A stretch of DNA of 43,495 nucleotides from an uncultured Pseudomonadota bacterium (lineage in GTDB: Bacteria > Pseudomonadota > Alphaproteobacteria > RF32 > CAG-239), in contig CASEQD010000004.1 in assembly GCA_949289935.1 (NCBI GenBank), positions 1-43,495 on the forward strand, written 5' to 3'. Made by a program: the position numbers and the translations under genes. Of the stretch, positions 1 through 9,974 are shown in pieces; position 1 is the first letter of the stretch, and the number at the start of each line of letters is the position of its first letter. The notes beneath the pieces are model-generated. The model was given only the letters and a program-made list of their open reading frames with translations. It was not told the origin of the DNA and did no database searches.

Positions 1-1
1 A

Positions 2-748
2 ACATGTACGGAACACTGCTATTATAACTGCAGTCTGTCATCCTGCCCCGCCAATGCCTATTGCGATTATGAAGCCTGTTCGGGAAAATATTGTTTCAGT
101 TCCTGCTATGGCGGGTATTATAGTTCCAATAATCAGTGCATCAGTATATTCCGAGCATGTGATGAAATTGGTTTGGTTTATTTTGACAATGGTCTTTGTA
201 CTTCTGTTGATCATGCTTTTACAGCTCCACGTACTGTAAAGAATCTTGGAATAGTTGTTTATGTTGATGGAAAAGGCGGCGGAACAATAGCGAATCCTGA
301 GGGTGCTTTCTGTAAAGACTATTGGGGAAGAGGTGTGGAAAGTACCGGCGTTCCACAATCAAGTGATTTGAAAACAATTATAAAAGATGTTAAAAGCTGT
401 GCAAATACGGACATAATATTGACAAAAGGCAATAGCAATGTTTATCCTGCAGCATGGAGTTTAAATATGAGCTCTAATGAAAATGAAAAATGGTGTATTC
501 CTGCAGCTGGAATCTTATATAATATATACTTGCATATGGATATGTTTAAAGAGCTTTTTTATAACGGAATGTATACCAGTGTGCCACAGATAGGCATGAC
601 ATTTTCAGCTTTTGCTTCTTCTTCAGAATATGATAAAGGACATGTTTGGGGAGTTTCTCATTATCTTTCTTATGGAACTCCCATTGATAAGTTCCAATCT
701 CTAGATAAGGGTAGCGAGAGTTGTTTTTTGCCTGTTATGGAATTTTAA
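2..748 (+). CDS. Cys-rich secreted protein, C-terminal part (5' truncated)
   Basis: The frame is open from the first bases of the window to a TAA at 746-748, so only the C-terminal ~248 residues are present and the start lies upstream. The first ~55 residues are very rich in Cys, Tyr, Ser and Asn, with short Cys-x2-5-Cys spacings, as in disulfide-bonded extracellular proteins. The last ~150 residues carry a KWCIPAAG motif followed by an ASSSEYD motif. This resembles the W-x-LP...SS-E pattern of DUF1566/Lcl-type C-lectin-like domains, though the match is by eye only. An internal TTG at 173 is not the likely start, because the Cys-rich frame continues upstream of it. The gene converges on the DUF6898 gene with an 8-bp gap. 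A second Cys-rich gene lies at the other end of the window. Function unknown; probably surface or extracellular. Confidence 0.75.
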   Translation, partial: TCTEHCYYNCSLSSCPANAYCDYEACSGKYCFSSCYGGYYSSNNQCISIFRACDEIGLVYFDNGLCTSVDHAFTAPRTVKNLGIVVYVDGKGGGTIANPEGAFCKDYWGRGVESTGVPQSSDLKTIIKDVKSCANTDIILTKGNSNVYPAAWSLNMSSNENEKWCIPAAGILYNIYLHMDMFKELFYNGMYTSVPQIGMTFSAFASSSEYDKGHVWGVSHYLSYGTPIDKFQSLDKGSESCFLPVMEF

Positions 749-756
749 TAATAATT

Positions 757-939
757 TTATCCTTCAGCGGCTTGCTTTTCCATAATGTATTTTAGTTTTT
801 TGAGAGCCTGGAGCTGCATTTGCCGCTGTGACAGAGAGGCCGGCACAATGATGCTGGCCTCAATGCGGGTATCGCTTTCAATTGCCGTTACTTTGACGAA
901 GTTTCCCTGTCTGATGTATTCAAACAAAACTTCTGACAT
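757..939 (-). CDS. DUF6898-type small protein
   Basis: Sixty residues beginning SEVLFEYIRQGNFVKVTAI and ending in a Lys/Gln-rich helix. I recognise this as the small conserved alphaproteobacterial protein (DUF6898) commonly found next to parC. It has no signal peptide or membrane segment. Its start codon lies 4 bp after the parC stop on the same strand, so it is very probably the last gene of the parC transcript. Biochemical function is unknown. The family name is from memory and should be confirmed by a profile search. Confidence 0.75.
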   Translation of the reverse strand: MSEVLFEYIRQGNFVKVTAIESDTRIEASIIVPASLSQRQMQLQALKKLKYIMEKQAAEG

Positions 940-943
940 TTGT

Positions 944-3181
944 TTAATCTTTCAGAAATTTATTGTTTTTCGGAAAGCCGAAAGGCGCCAATTTGCCGAT
1001 TTGAGCCCGGTGTCCCAGCCAGGCAAGCAGATCTGTTTCGGTTTTAGTTCCTCCTGCCCGGTTGTAGGTAAAACCTTCACTTTCGTTAAATATTTGAATA
1101 TCTGACATTTTTCCTTCTTTATATTTTTGCAGGGTAACACCGCGGCCACGCGCCATGCCCGGAATTTCTTCCAACTTAAATATCAGAAGTTTTCGGTTTT
1201 CACCGATAACGGCCACCATATCTCCGGTTACTTTGCGGCAGAAAGCAGCAATTTCTTCGTCGGCCAGATTGAGTATTTTTCGGCCGTTGCGGGTTTGGGC
1301 TATGATGTGGCTTTCATCAACAATAAATCCGCGGCCGGTATTTGAGGCAATGACATATTTTGCTCCGTTTTCAAAAACAAACATGCTGCAAACGGAATCG
1401 GCAATGCCCAAATCTATCATCAGACGCAGAGGCTGGCCAAACCCCCTGCCGCTCGGAATGTCGTTAGCCGGCAGCGTGTAAAATTTTCCGGCCGTATCAA
1501 AAATAATGATTTTGTCGGTGGTTTGGGCATGAATTGCCGTTTGCAGGGCATCGTCGTCTTTAAACTTGAATTCTTCGGACAGGTCGACATGCCCTTTGAG
1601 GCAGCGTATCCAGCCCTTTTGAGACAAAATGACCGTTATCGGTTCTTTTTCAATCATTGCTTCCAACGGCACTTCAATATCTGCAGGTGCCTCGGCAAAC
1701 TCAGTGCGGCGGCGTCCCAAGGTTGTTTTTTTGCCGAATTTGTCTTTGATGAGTTTGATTTCATTGCCGATGGCTTCCCATCTTTTACTTTCACTGGCAA
1801 GCAGGGCTTCCAGCTCGTTCTTTTCAGCGCTAAGATCGTCAAATTCCTGTTTTATCTGATCTTCTTCCAATTTGCGGAGTGAGCGGAGTTTCATATTCAG
1901 AATGGCTTCAGCCTGATTGTCCGTCAGGTTGAATTCTTTCATCATAACGGCTTTGGCATCATCTTCTTCGCGGATGATGCGGATGATTTCATCCAGATTC
2001 AAATAAGCAATCAGATATCCGGACAAAATTTCCAGACGGATGTTTATTTTATCAAGGCGGAATTTAACCCGGCGCTGCAAGACAATATGCCTGTGGTCGA
2101 GAAATTCGCGCAAAACCTGTTTGATGTTCAGAACATGGGGAACACCTTCGGAATCAAGCACGTTCATATTCATGTTAAAACGGGCTTCCAGCTCGGTTTG
2201 TTTGAAAAGATGCTCCATCAGCAGGTTGGCGTCTACGGTACGGTTTTTTGGCTCAAGCACAATACGGACATCATGAGCAGATTCATCACGGACATCATTT
2301 AAAAGCGGAATTTTTTTGTTAAACAGCAATTCGGCAATTTTTTCTATTAATTTTGATTTGATGACCTGATAGGGAATTTCTTTTACGACAATCTGGTATT
2401 GTCCGTGCCCGAGCTCTTCTTTTTCCCATTTTGCACGGATGCGGAAAACGCCGCGGCCGTCTTTATATGTGTTCAGTATGTTTTCAAATTTATCAATGAT
2501 AATTCCACCGGTCGGAAAATCAGGTCCTCTGAGGCGGCGGACGAGAGGCTCTATTTCGCAGTCCGGATTGTCAATCAGATATAGTAAAGCATCACAGACT
2601 TCGCTTAAATTATGCGGCGGAATGTTTGTCGCCATGCCGACGGCAATACCCGAAGAACCGTTGCACAGCAGATTGGGCACCATGGAAGGCATGACAACGG
2701 GTTCTTCTTCTTCTCCGTCATAGGTTTCTCTGAAATCAACGGCATTTTCATTCAGTCCTTCCATGAGAGCCATGGCAAATTCGGTCAGACGCGCTTCGGT
2801 ATAACGCATGGCTGCGGCGCCGTCTCCGTCAATATTGCCAAAGTTTCCCTGCCCGTCCACCAAAGGATAGCGAACCGAAAAATCCTGAGCCAGACGCACC
2901 ATGGCTCCGTAAACGGCACTGTCGCCGTGAGGATGGTATTTACCGATAACATCGCCGACAACTCTGGCACATTTTTTATAGCCTGATTTCGGATCAAGAT
3001 GAAGTTGGCGCATGGCGTACAACAAGCGCCGGTGCACAGGCTTTAATCCGTCGCGGACATCCGGCAGCGAACGGGACACAATGGTCGACATGGCATAAGA
3101 CAAATAGCGGGCGCTCAGTTCTTCGGCAAGGTGTACGTCTCTGATCTTTTCGTTGTTTTCGGCAAGGTTTTCTTCGGACAT
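944..3181 (-). CDS. parC: DNA topoisomerase IV subunit A
   Basis: Type IIA topoisomerase breakage-reunion subunit, 745 residues; with ParE it decatenates daughter chromosomes. The winged-helix region carries [14 protein letters not shown] at about residues 81-94, and the catalytic tyrosine is Tyr127 in [10 protein letters not shown]. The C-terminal domain is short and ends like alphaproteobacterial ParC ([17 protein letters not shown]), and it lacks the GyrA box, which favours ParC over GyrA. The quinolone-determining Ser is present (Ser88); the position equivalent to E. coli Glu84 is Gly92. The start ATG follows an AAGAG-like ribosome-binding site. The gene sits between recO and the DUF6898 gene in a minus-strand run with short gaps. 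Confidence 0.95.
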   Translation of the reverse strand: MSEENLAENNEKIRDVHLAEELSARYLSYAMSTIVSRSLPDVRDGLKPVHRRLLYAMRQLHLDPKSGYKKCARVVGDVIGKYHPHGDSAVYGAMVRLAQDFSVRYPLVDGQGNFGNIDGDGAAAMRYTEARLTEFAMALMEGLNENAVDFRETYDGEEEEPVVMPSMVPNLLCNGSSGIAVGMATNIPPHNLSEVCDALLYLIDNPDCEIEPLVRRLRGPDFPTGGIIIDKFENILNTYKDGRGVFRIRAKWEKEELGHGQYQIVVKEIPYQVIKSKLIEKIAELLFNKKIPLLNDVRDESAHDVRIVLEPKNRTVDANLLMEHLFKQTELEARFNMNMNVLDSEGVPHVLNIKQVLREFLDHRHIVLQRRVKFRLDKINIRLEILSGYLIAYLNLDEIIRIIREEDDAKAVMMKEFNLTDNQAEAILNMKLRSLRKLEEDQIKQEFDDLSAEKNELEALLASESKRWEAIGNEIKLIKDKFGKKTTLGRRRTEFAEAPADIEVPLEAMIEKEPITVILSQKGWIRCLKGHVDLSEEFKFKDDDALQTAIHAQTTDKIIIFDTAGKFYTLPANDIPSGRGFGQPLRLMIDLGIADSVCSMFVFENGAKYVIASNTGRGFIVDESHIIAQTRNGRKILNLADEEIAAFCRKVTGDMVAVIGENRKLLIFKLEEIPGMARGRGVTLQKYKEGKMSDIQIFNESEGFTYNRAGGTKTETDLLAWLGHRAQIGKLAPFGFPKNNKFLKD

Positions 3182-3192
3182 TTTTTTATCTC

Positions 3193-3909
3193 TTAAATGT
3201 TCAGTCTGTTGCGCAAGTTAGCACGGTTTTCGGGGAATTTCAAGCCATGAGTTTGAAAAAAATTTTTGTTGAGAAAAAATTCTGTCATTTTGAGCAAATC
3301 AGATACTTCCGACAATGACGGAGAATAATTTTTATCCACAATGTATTGCGGATAAGCATACAGCCGGTCTTTATAAGCTTCTCCGGCTGCAGCACAGACA
3401 GCCCGGCCGGTTTTCGGCGAGATGTATTTCAGGTTTTCACGGCTTCCGGTAGCGGCGCATTCACTCAAATCAAGACCTATTCCCAAATATTCTAAAAGAT
3501 AAAACTCAAAATAAGAATAATATGTTATCCAATTACATTCATTTATATGTTTAAAAAAATTATCTATCTTATTGAAAAATACTTCAATATTATCTTTTTC
3601 AGGCAGACAGACATTGCACAGCTCGCATAGCGCCGACAGGGCTGCAAGTTTGTCCGGCGCATTCATAAAATTAACAGCTTCCAGAACGGCGAGTTCGGTA
3701 TGAAAAGTGCAAAGGTTTTCTTCCAGTCTTGCATAAGCATTTAAATGAATGCTGTTACCTAATTGATAAACCCCAAGATTTTTTTTTGTCAGTGCGTTTT
3801 TGACGTAGCCGGTTATTTTTCCGTTATTACGCGTCAACACGGTGAGAATAAGAGAGTTCTCACCGTGGCGGCGCATATTGATGATATATCCCTCATCTGA
3901 AAATTGCAT
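3193..3909 (-). CDS. recO: DNA repair protein RecO
   Basis: 238 residues with the RecO N-terminal OB-fold opening ([22 protein letters not shown]) and the conserved C-terminal block [21 protein letters not shown]. RecO works with RecR and RecF to load RecA on SSB-coated single-stranded DNA in gap repair. The length is normal for the family. It ends 11 bp before the parC start and begins 22 bp after the kdsA stop, so co-transcription is likely. No strong Shine-Dalgarno precedes the ATG, which suggests translation coupled to kdsA. The middle of the protein is AT-rich, with many Asn, Phe and Lys residues. Confidence 0.92.
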   Translation of the reverse strand: MQFSDEGYIINMRRHGENSLILTVLTRNNGKITGYVKNALTKKNLGVYQLGNSIHLNAYARLEENLCTFHTELAVLEAVNFMNAPDKLAALSALCELCNVCLPEKDNIEVFFNKIDNFFKHINECNWITYYSYFEFYLLEYLGIGLDLSECAATGSRENLKYISPKTGRAVCAAAGEAYKDRLYAYPQYIVDKNYSPSLSEVSDLLKMTEFFLNKNFFQTHGLKFPENRANLRNRLNI

Positions 3910-3931
3910 GACAACAGTTTGATTTTACGTA

Positions 3932-4777
3932 TTAATAATCGTGAATCATGCTTTTGGTAACACGATCATAAGCCTGGAGTTCGCTTAAGACGCGTTCCAT
4001 GTCTTTCAGAGGAATCATGTTCGGGCCGTCGGACAAGGCTTTTTCCGGGTGGTCATGGGTTTCGGTGAATATGGCTGCAACGCCGACAGCAACAGCTGCT
4101 CTCGCCAAAACCGGCGCATATTCGCCCTGCCCGCCGGATGTTCCGCCCAAACCGCCCGGTTGCTGAACAGAATGGGTTGCGTCAAAGATAATCGGACAAC
4201 CGGTGTCTTTAGCCATACGCGGCAGTCCCCGGAAATCCGTGACCAGCGTGTTGTAGCCGAAACTGGCGCCGCGTTCGGTGATGCAGACATTCTGATTTCC
4301 GGAATCTTCGGCTTTTTTGACAATATTCTTCATATCCCAGGGGGCGAGAAACTGCCCTTTTTTGATATTGACGATTTTTCCGGTTTTAGCCGCGGCGACG
4401 ACTAAATCAGTCTGACGGCAGAGAAACGCCGGAATTTGCAGCATATCGACATGAGGTGCGACAATTTCACATTGTTCGCGTTCGTGAATATCGGTAACAA
4501 TCGGAAGATTATTGTACAGTTTTTTGATTTCGTCAAAAGTCCGAATTCCCTCTTCCAAACCAACACCGCGGGGAGAATTGATGGAAGTGCGGTTGGCTTT
4601 GTCAAAAGAGGCTTTGAAAATGTAGTTTATTCCAAGTTTTTTGGTAATTTCTATCAGCCATCCGGCCATGTCAACCGCATGCTGGCGGCTTTCAATCTGG
4701 CAGGGGCCGGCAAGAAGCGCAAACGGAAGTTTGTTGCCGATTTCGAAATTGCCGATTTTGACAGTGAGTTGTTCCAT
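3932..4777 (-). CDS. kdsA: 3-deoxy-8-phosphooctulonate synthase (KDO-8-P synthase)
   Basis: 281 residues of the DAHP/KDO-8-P synthase TIM barrel. The enzyme condenses phosphoenolpyruvate with arabinose-5-phosphate to give KDO-8-phosphate for the lipopolysaccharide inner core, so the cell makes a KDO-containing outer membrane. Motifs include LLAGPCQIES, KASFDKANRTS, FDATHSVQQPGG and TETHDHPEKALSDGPNM. Cys26 in AGPC takes the place of the Asn found in metal-independent KdsA such as the E. coli enzyme. With the SDG (not CDG) near the C terminus this points to the metal-dependent class. An AAAGGAA ribosome-binding site precedes the ATG. It lies downstream of pyrG, separated by a clear terminator, so it may have its own promoter. 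Confidence 0.95.
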   Translation of the reverse strand: MEQLTVKIGNFEIGNKLPFALLAGPCQIESRQHAVDMAGWLIEITKKLGINYIFKASFDKANRTSINSPRGVGLEEGIRTFDEIKKLYNNLPIVTDIHEREQCEIVAPHVDMLQIPAFLCRQTDLVVAAAKTGKIVNIKKGQFLAPWDMKNIVKKAEDSGNQNVCITERGASFGYNTLVTDFRGLPRMAKDTGCPIIFDATHSVQQPGGLGGTSGGQGEYAPVLARAAVAVGVAAIFTETHDHPEKALSDGPNMIPLKDMERVLSELQAYDRVTKSMIHDY

Positions 4778-4926
4778 TATTTGTTCCTTTCTGCTGTTTT
4801 TTTTATTATTGTTTTAGCATATTTTCCGAAAAAGGCAACAAAATCCCCCGGGATAATAACATTTTGTTATTTTTTTGATAATGATTTATATATCGTAAAA
4901 TCAGTTCTGAAAAAAATAAGTTGGAT

Positions 4927-4954
4927 AAAGAATCCCGGAAAACCGGGATTCTTT
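4927..4954 (-). terminator. Terminator after pyrG
   Basis: A perfect 12-bp inverted repeat (4927-4938 with 4943-4954) around an AAAA loop. On the minus strand a T-rich tract follows about 8 nt later. It lies just after the pyrG stop at 4964. Confidence 0.85.
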
Positions 4955-4963
4955 AAGATTTGT

Positions 4964-6631
4964 TCAAATCAGCCGGCTGTTGGCGATTGCCGCTTTGATA
5001 AACGATACAAACAACGGGTGCGGTTCAAAAGGTTTTGATTTCAGTTCCGGGTGAAACTGCACACCGATAAACCAGGGATGATCCGGAATTTCAACAATTT
5101 CCGGCAGGTTGCCGACCGGAGAACGTCCGGAGATTATCATGCCGTTTTTGTTCAGAACAGGTTCGTATTTGGCATTTACTTCATAACGGTGGCGATGTCG
5201 TTCGGAAATTTTGTCTTTTCCGTATATTCCAGCTGCCTTTGATCCCGGCGCCAGGCAGCAGTCATACGCTCCCAGCCGCATGGTGCCGCCCAAATCTCCG
5301 TCTTTATGGCGGATTTGTCTGGCGCCGTCTTTGTCCCATTCCGTCATTAAGCCGACAACAGGTTCACAGTTTTCCATAAATTCGGTGGTGCCGGCGTTTT
5401 TGATTCCGGCCACATTGCGCAGCGTTTCGATAACGGCCATCTGCATACCAAAGCAAATGCCGAGGAAAGGTACTTTATGTTCGCGGGCATATTTAATGGC
5501 TTTGATTTTTCCTTCCGTTCCGCGTTGTCCAAATCCGCCGGGCACCAAAACGGCACTGACATCGGAAAGCTCGTCTTCGGGAGCTTCGTTTTCCAGTTTT
5601 TCGGAATTTATCCATTTGATTTTAACTTTATATTTGTTGGCAATGCCGCCATGAACAAGAGCTTCGTTTAATGATTTGTAGGCTTCCAAAAGCTGGGTAT
5701 ATTTACCGACAACGCCGATTGTTACCGTTCCTTCGGGGTTTTTCAATACGTCAACAATGTGCTCCCATTTACTGAGGTCAGCCGGTTTGGCGCCGGTTAT
5801 GCCAAAGTGGCGGCAAACAGCGGCATCCATGCCTTCATGAGAATAAGCAATGGGTACCTGATAGATGCTGTTGACATCAAGTGCCGCAATGACGTTTTCT
5901 TCTCTGACGTTGCAAAACTGGGCGATTTTACGTTTTTCATTTTCGGGAATGGGCATTTGTGAACGGCACAACAGCATATCGGGCTGAATACCGTATTCCT
6001 GCAGCTGTTTTACCGAATGCTGGGTTGGTTTTGTTTTAAGTTCTCCGGCGGCCGGAATATAAGGCAAAAGAGTTACATGGAGAAACATTATCCGGTTGCG
6101 GCCGAGTTCATATGCCAGCTGGCGGATGGCTTCCAGATACGGCTGTCCTTCAATGTCGCCAACGGTGCCGCCGATTTCACACAAGACAAAATCTTCATCG
6201 CTAATGTCTGACAGAATAAAATCTTTGATTTCGTTGGTAACATGAGGGACAACCTGGATGGTGGCACCGAGGTAGTCGCCGCGGCGTTCTTTTTCGATAA
6301 CATGCTGATAGATAATACCGGTGGTTACACTGTCGGCACGTTTAGCCGGAACGCCGGAAAAACGTTCATAATGCCCCAAATCAAGATCAGCTTCGGTGCC
6401 ATCGTCGGTAACAAAAACTTCACCATGCTGATAAGGGCTCATGGTGCCGGGGTCGACATTCAGGTAAGGGTCTAATTTACGCAGCCGGACTTTGAACCCC
6501 CGGGACTGGAGAATGGAAGCCAGCGAGGCTGAGGCCAGCCCTTTGCCGAGAGAAGAAACCACGCCGCCGGTAATGAAAATAAATTTTGCATTTGTTTTTA
6601 AAACATCTTCAATTTTTTTAGAAATCGTCAT
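4964..6631 (-). CDS. pyrG: CTP synthase
   Basis: 555-residue CTP synthase, which converts UTP, ATP and glutamine to CTP. The N-terminal amidoligase domain has [15 protein letters not shown] (P-loop, residues ~17-31) and the [14 protein letters not shown] block. The C-terminal class I glutamine amidotransferase domain has the nucleophile Cys393 in GICFGMQ and His527/Glu529 in VQFHPE. The protein starts about 12 residues earlier than typical PyrG, but the AAGGAA site upstream of the 6631 ATG and the absence of an internal Met near TGGVVSS support this start. It is flanked by hairpins on both sides and follows secG. Confidence 0.97.
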   Translation of the reverse strand: MTISKKIEDVLKTNAKFIFITGGVVSSLGKGLASASLASILQSRGFKVRLRKLDPYLNVDPGTMSPYQHGEVFVTDDGTEADLDLGHYERFSGVPAKRADSVTTGIIYQHVIEKERRGDYLGATIQVVPHVTNEIKDFILSDISDEDFVLCEIGGTVGDIEGQPYLEAIRQLAYELGRNRIMFLHVTLLPYIPAAGELKTKPTQHSVKQLQEYGIQPDMLLCRSQMPIPENEKRKIAQFCNVREENVIAALDVNSIYQVPIAYSHEGMDAAVCRHFGITGAKPADLSKWEHIVDVLKNPEGTVTIGVVGKYTQLLEAYKSLNEALVHGGIANKYKVKIKWINSEKLENEAPEDELSDVSAVLVPGGFGQRGTEGKIKAIKYAREHKVPFLGICFGMQMAVIETLRNVAGIKNAGTTEFMENCEPVVGLMTEWDKDGARQIRHKDGDLGGTMRLGAYDCCLAPGSKAAGIYGKDKISERHRHRYEVNAKYEPVLNKNGMIISGRSPVGNLPEIVEIPDHPWFIGVQFHPELKSKPFEPHPLFVSFIKAAIANSRLI

Positions 6632-6665
6632 AGGATTTGTTCCTTTTTTATAAAATTTAAAGTGT

Positions 6666-6694
6666 CAAAGGCTCCTGTGTTGGAGGAGCCTTTG
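6666..6694 (-). terminator. Hairpin between secG and pyrG
   Basis: An 11-bp perfect stem (6666-6676 with 6684-6694) and a 7-nt loop lie between the secG stop and the pyrG start. On the minus strand the following tract is only moderately T-rich, so it may be a partial terminator or attenuator rather than a full stop. Confidence 0.6.
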
Positions 6695-6714
6695 TTATTT
6701 TGCATTGTTTCCAT

Positions 6715-7041
6715 TTATTTTTCCGCCGTCGGAACATCCGGAACTGACGGGACAGCGGGAACAGTCTGTTCTGCCGGCGCTGTTTCCAAAATAGAAGCAG
6801 ATTTTCTTTCGGTATTTTTGTAATATAAAGAAAGAGATAAGCTTGTAATGAAAAACAACGCAGCAAGAATGGCCGTCGTCCGGGTTAAAAAATTACCGGT
6901 GCCGCGTGCGCTCAGAAAGTTTGATGCGCCGCTGCCGCCGCCCAAACCATCCAGAGCGCCGCCGCCGGAACGCTGCATTAAAATGAAAGCAACCAGAAAA
7001 ATGGCTATAAGCAAATGTATGACCAGCAATACCGTTTCCAT
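6715..7041 (-). CDS. secG: Preprotein translocase subunit SecG
   Basis: 108 residues: a first membrane helix (~2-20), the conserved FILMQRSGGGALDGLGGG loop, a Ser/Gly stretch, a second membrane helix (~53-72) and a Pro/Ala/Val tail. This is the SecG architecture; SecG helps the SecYE channel during SecA-driven export in the inner membrane. The tpiA-secG-pyrG order is common in alphaproteobacteria. It starts 40 bp after the tpiA stop. The last ~35 residues (PAEQTVPAVPSVPDV) are low-complexity and probably disordered. Confidence 0.93.
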   Translation of the reverse strand: METVLLVIHLLIAIFLVAFILMQRSGGGALDGLGGGSGASNFLSARGTGNFLTRTTAILAALFFITSLSLSLYYKNTERKSASILETAPAEQTVPAVPSVPDVPTAEK

Positions 7042-7081
7042 ATTTTATTTCCTTAATTCAATTTTTTTATTCTGCCTGTTT

Positions 7082-7846
7082 TTAACATACGCCGGCGTTT
7101 TTTGCAATAGCAATAAAATCTTCGGCTTTGAGGCTTGCGCCTCCGATCAGCGCACCGTCGACATCTTCCAGAGAAAGGAGTTCTTTGGCGTTGTTAGGTT
7201 TGACAGAGCCGCCGTAAAGAATGCGCATTTTACCGGCATTGCCCTTCCCCAGTTTTTTTGCCAGCGTTTTGCGAATGGCCGCATGAACTTCGGCAACGTC
7301 TCCGGTTGTGGGAACTTTTCCGGTGCCGATGGCCCAGACCGGTTCATAAGCAATGACAGTATCGGCCGAGGTTGCATTTTCCGGAACCGAATCGATAATC
7401 TGGCGAGTGCACACGTCAAGGGCTTTTCCGGCTTCCCGTTCACTTAATGTTTCGCCGACGCAGATAATTGTTTTTAATCCGGCGTCATGAGCCGCTCCGG
7501 CTTTTTTGCAGACAAGCTCACTTGTTTCACCATGATCCGTCCGGCGTTCGGAATGACCTAAAATAACATAGCTGCAACCGGCGTCTTTCAGCATTTGCGG
7601 GCTGATGTCTCCCGTATGGGCGCCTTTTTCGGCAAAATGGCAATCTTGCGCCCCCAAAGCGACTTTTGCACCGCGGAGCGCTTTTTTTACCGTTGTCAAA
7701 AGCGTGAACGGCGGGCATACCAGAAATTCACATTCAGGTTTTTCCATTTTTCTGACGGCAGCGGCGACATCTTTTGCCAAAGCAGTTCCATCCGTCAAAA
7801 GACCGTTCATTTTCCAGTTTCCGGCAATCAGAGTTTTTCTCGACAT
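7082..7846 (-). CDS. tpiA: Triosephosphate isomerase
   Basis: TIM-barrel isomerase interconverting dihydroxyacetone phosphate and glyceraldehyde-3-phosphate. With the start at 7846 the protein has 254-255 residues, the standard length. Lys12 in AGNWKMNG, His98 in LGHSERR and Glu168 in AYEPVWAIGTGK are the expected catalytic residues. The frame extends to an ATG at 7897, but a GAGGA ribosome-binding site lies 7 nt before the 7846 ATG and homology starts there. First gene of the minus-strand run, divergent from the ppiD-like gene across ~190 bp. Confidence 0.96.
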   Translation of the reverse strand: MSRKTLIAGNWKMNGLLTDGTALAKDVAAAVRKMEKPECEFLVCPPFTLLTTVKKALRGAKVALGAQDCHFAEKGAHTGDISPQMLKDAGCSYVILGHSERRTDHGETSELVCKKAGAAHDAGLKTIICVGETLSEREAGKALDVCTRQIIDSVPENATSADTVIAYEPVWAIGTGKVPTTGDVAEVHAAIRKTLAKKLGKGNAGKMRILYGGSVKPNNAKELLSLEDVDGALIGGASLKAEDFIAIAKNAGVC

Positions 7847-8034
7847 ATCTGGATCCTCAAAATTTGTTAAACACATTTTTTGTGTTTTGTAACACAAGTT
7901 TTTTGCATTTTCCAGCTAAAAATATTTTTTTAACATCAATATTTGTTGTGAACGCTTTATAAATAATGTTGAAGAGAGCGGATTTTTATATTACATTCTT
8001 GGCAGATTAATATATTTTAACAGGAAATTATGCC

Positions 8035-9897
8035 ATGATGAGCAAAATCAGAAAAATGCAGGATACATGGGTTGCCAAAAGCATCTTTATCCTTACGGCC
8101 CTGAGCTTTATGTCGTTGTTCGGCATTTCGGGATATTTGTACAGCGCCGGGCAGAATCGGACGGTAATTAAAGTTAATGATATCGAAATTTCACAAAACG
8201 AAATTGCTTATAAATATGACAAGCAATTGCAAATGGCTCGTGATGTCTTCGGAAACAGACTGGAACTGACGGATGAAATGCGCACCCAGATTTTGCTCGG
8301 ACTGGTTCGCAATGAGGTTGTCAATGCCATTGTCAAAACGGCTGCCGAAGAAAATGATATTGTCATCGGCGATGATTTAATCCGCAAACTTATTTATTCG
8401 CAGATTGAATTTATGGGAATGGACGGAAAGTTTGACATTAACCGTTTTCGCATGGCTTTGAACCGGTTCGGTCTGACAGAGCAGGAATATATTGCCAATC
8501 TGCAGCTTGATGTTCAGAAACGCATTTTGGCTTATGATCCGGCGCAAAATGTTAACGTTCCGGATTTTATGGCCGAGTATCTCGGGCAGATTGACAATCA
8601 GAAAAGAGTGTTTAAATATGTTGACATTAATCCGGAAAAAGTCAGTTTAGACCGCAAAATTACCAGTGAAGAACTTGAACAGTATTATCATGATTTTGCA
8701 GATAATTTTATGGCTCCGGAAAAAAGAGATGTTTCTTATCTGACTTTGTCCGTCAGTCAGATTGAATCTCAATACCAACCTTCGGAAGAAGAAATCAATG
8801 CCTATTACAATGCCAATATAGAGCTTTTTGAAACACCGGAAAAACGCAGCGTGCTGCAAATGGTTTTTCAGGACGAAAATGATGCCGACAAGGCTGTTGC
8901 GGCTCTGAAAGCGGGGAAAGATTTTAAAACAGTTGCCAAAGAAAATGCCGAACAAAGCGAAGAAGATACCAATCTCGGCGAAGTTTCTAAGGATATGCTG
9001 CTGGAAGATATTGCCGAGGAAGTTTTTGCTTTGGCTCCCGGAGAAGTTTCCGTTCCGATGAAATCGGAATTCGGCTGGCATGTAATGAAAGTGGTTAAAA
9101 TTATTCCGGCAAAGAAAATGCCGCGTGAAGAAGCTGAGAAGCTTACCGTTCAGGCCATCCGGAAGGAAAAATCCTATGACGCTGTTTATGATTATATCGG
9201 AAAGATTGAAGACAGAATCGGCAGCGGAGAAACATTGGAAAATCTGGGCCAGGAACTTCATGCCGATATCCGGCAGGTTAAAGGCGTTACGGAAAATGTT
9301 TCAGAAAATGAACGGCTGCCTTATCCGCGCGAGTTGATTGACGAAGCTTTTTCGTATAATGTCGGCGAAATCAGCCGGGTGGTTGAAACAGATACGGGCT
9401 TGTTGATTGTCCGGGTTGATAATATTACGGATGCTCATCTGCTTGATTTGGAACAGGTTCGTCCCGAAATTGAAAAAATGTGGGCAAACAATGAACGCGA
9501 TGTTATTGCACAGGATTACAGCAATGATATTATGTATAATCTGGAAGAAGGAGGTTCTCTTGACGAGGCGGCAAAGAATCTTAAACTTAAGGTATATACT
9601 TCAGCGCCGATAAAAAGAAGCGAGACTTTTGCCGGTTTGCCAAGTTCGGCTGTTGCAGGCTTGTTTCAGCTGAGCAAAGGAACGCCGAAGATGATTGAAC
9701 TCGGCAGTAAGAAAGTTATTGTTATTCCGACGCAGATTATTTCGGACAGCCGCAAGCTTTCGGCGGCGGAAATTGATGCCATAAAAGCCCGCACGCAACA
9801 GACACTGGCGGCGGAGGCGGCCAACGCTATTGTTGATACTTATGCCGAAGATTATGATGTCCGGGTTAAGTATAAGCTTTTGGGGCTGGCAGACTGA
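8035..9897 (+). CDS. ppiD: PpiD-like periplasmic peptidyl-prolyl isomerase/chaperone
   Basis: 620 residues. A short cytoplasmic N terminus and a single membrane anchor (~17-37) are followed by a SurA/PpiD-type N-terminal chaperone domain (VIKVNDIEISQNEI...) and a parvulin-like PPIC region (~270-360, KRSVLQMVF ... SEFGWHVMKVVK). A second, more divergent rotamase-like segment and a helical C terminus follow. PpiD proteins are inner-membrane-anchored foldases that meet outer-membrane proteins leaving the Sec channel, which suits the neighbouring secG. An AGGA site lies ~9 nt before the ATG; the adjacent second ATG is also possible. Its 3' end has a strong terminator. Confidence 0.88.
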   Translation: MMSKIRKMQDTWVAKSIFILTALSFMSLFGISGYLYSAGQNRTVIKVNDIEISQNEIAYKYDKQLQMARDVFGNRLELTDEMRTQILLGLVRNEVVNAIVKTAAEENDIVIGDDLIRKLIYSQIEFMGMDGKFDINRFRMALNRFGLTEQEYIANLQLDVQKRILAYDPAQNVNVPDFMAEYLGQIDNQKRVFKYVDINPEKVSLDRKITSEELEQYYHDFADNFMAPEKRDVSYLTLSVSQIESQYQPSEEEINAYYNANIELFETPEKRSVLQMVFQDENDADKAVAALKAGKDFKTVAKENAEQSEEDTNLGEVSKDMLLEDIAEEVFALAPGEVSVPMKSEFGWHVMKVVKIIPAKKMPREEAEKLTVQAIRKEKSYDAVYDYIGKIEDRIGSGETLENLGQELHADIRQVKGVTENVSENERLPYPRELIDEAFSYNVGEISRVVETDTGLLIVRVDNITDAHLLDLEQVRPEIEKMWANNERDVIAQDYSNDIMYNLEEGGSLDEAAKNLKLKVYTSAPIKRSETFAGLPSSAVAGLFQLSKGTPKMIELGSKKVIVIPTQIISDSRKLSAAEIDAIKARTQQTLAAEAANAIVDTYAEDYDVRVKYKLLGLAD

Positions 9898-9912
9898 AAC
9901 AAAAGTGCGTTG

Positions 9913-9952
9913 AAAATCCCGAAAAGATATAATCTCTTTTCGGGATTTTTTT
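9913..9952. terminator. Bidirectional terminator between ppiD and comEC
   Basis: A 14-bp perfect stem (9913-9926 with 9936-9949) is followed by a T run on the plus strand, and the reverse strand also ends in TTTT. It lies between the convergent ppiD-like and comEC genes, so it can serve both. Confidence 0.9.
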
Positions 9953-9974
9953 AACACTTGAAGTGAAAAAATTG

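Noticed and set aside
8647..9261. 204-codon minus-strand open frame
   Set aside because: Shadow of the ppiD-like gene; Phe/Asn-rich and unrelated to any fold.
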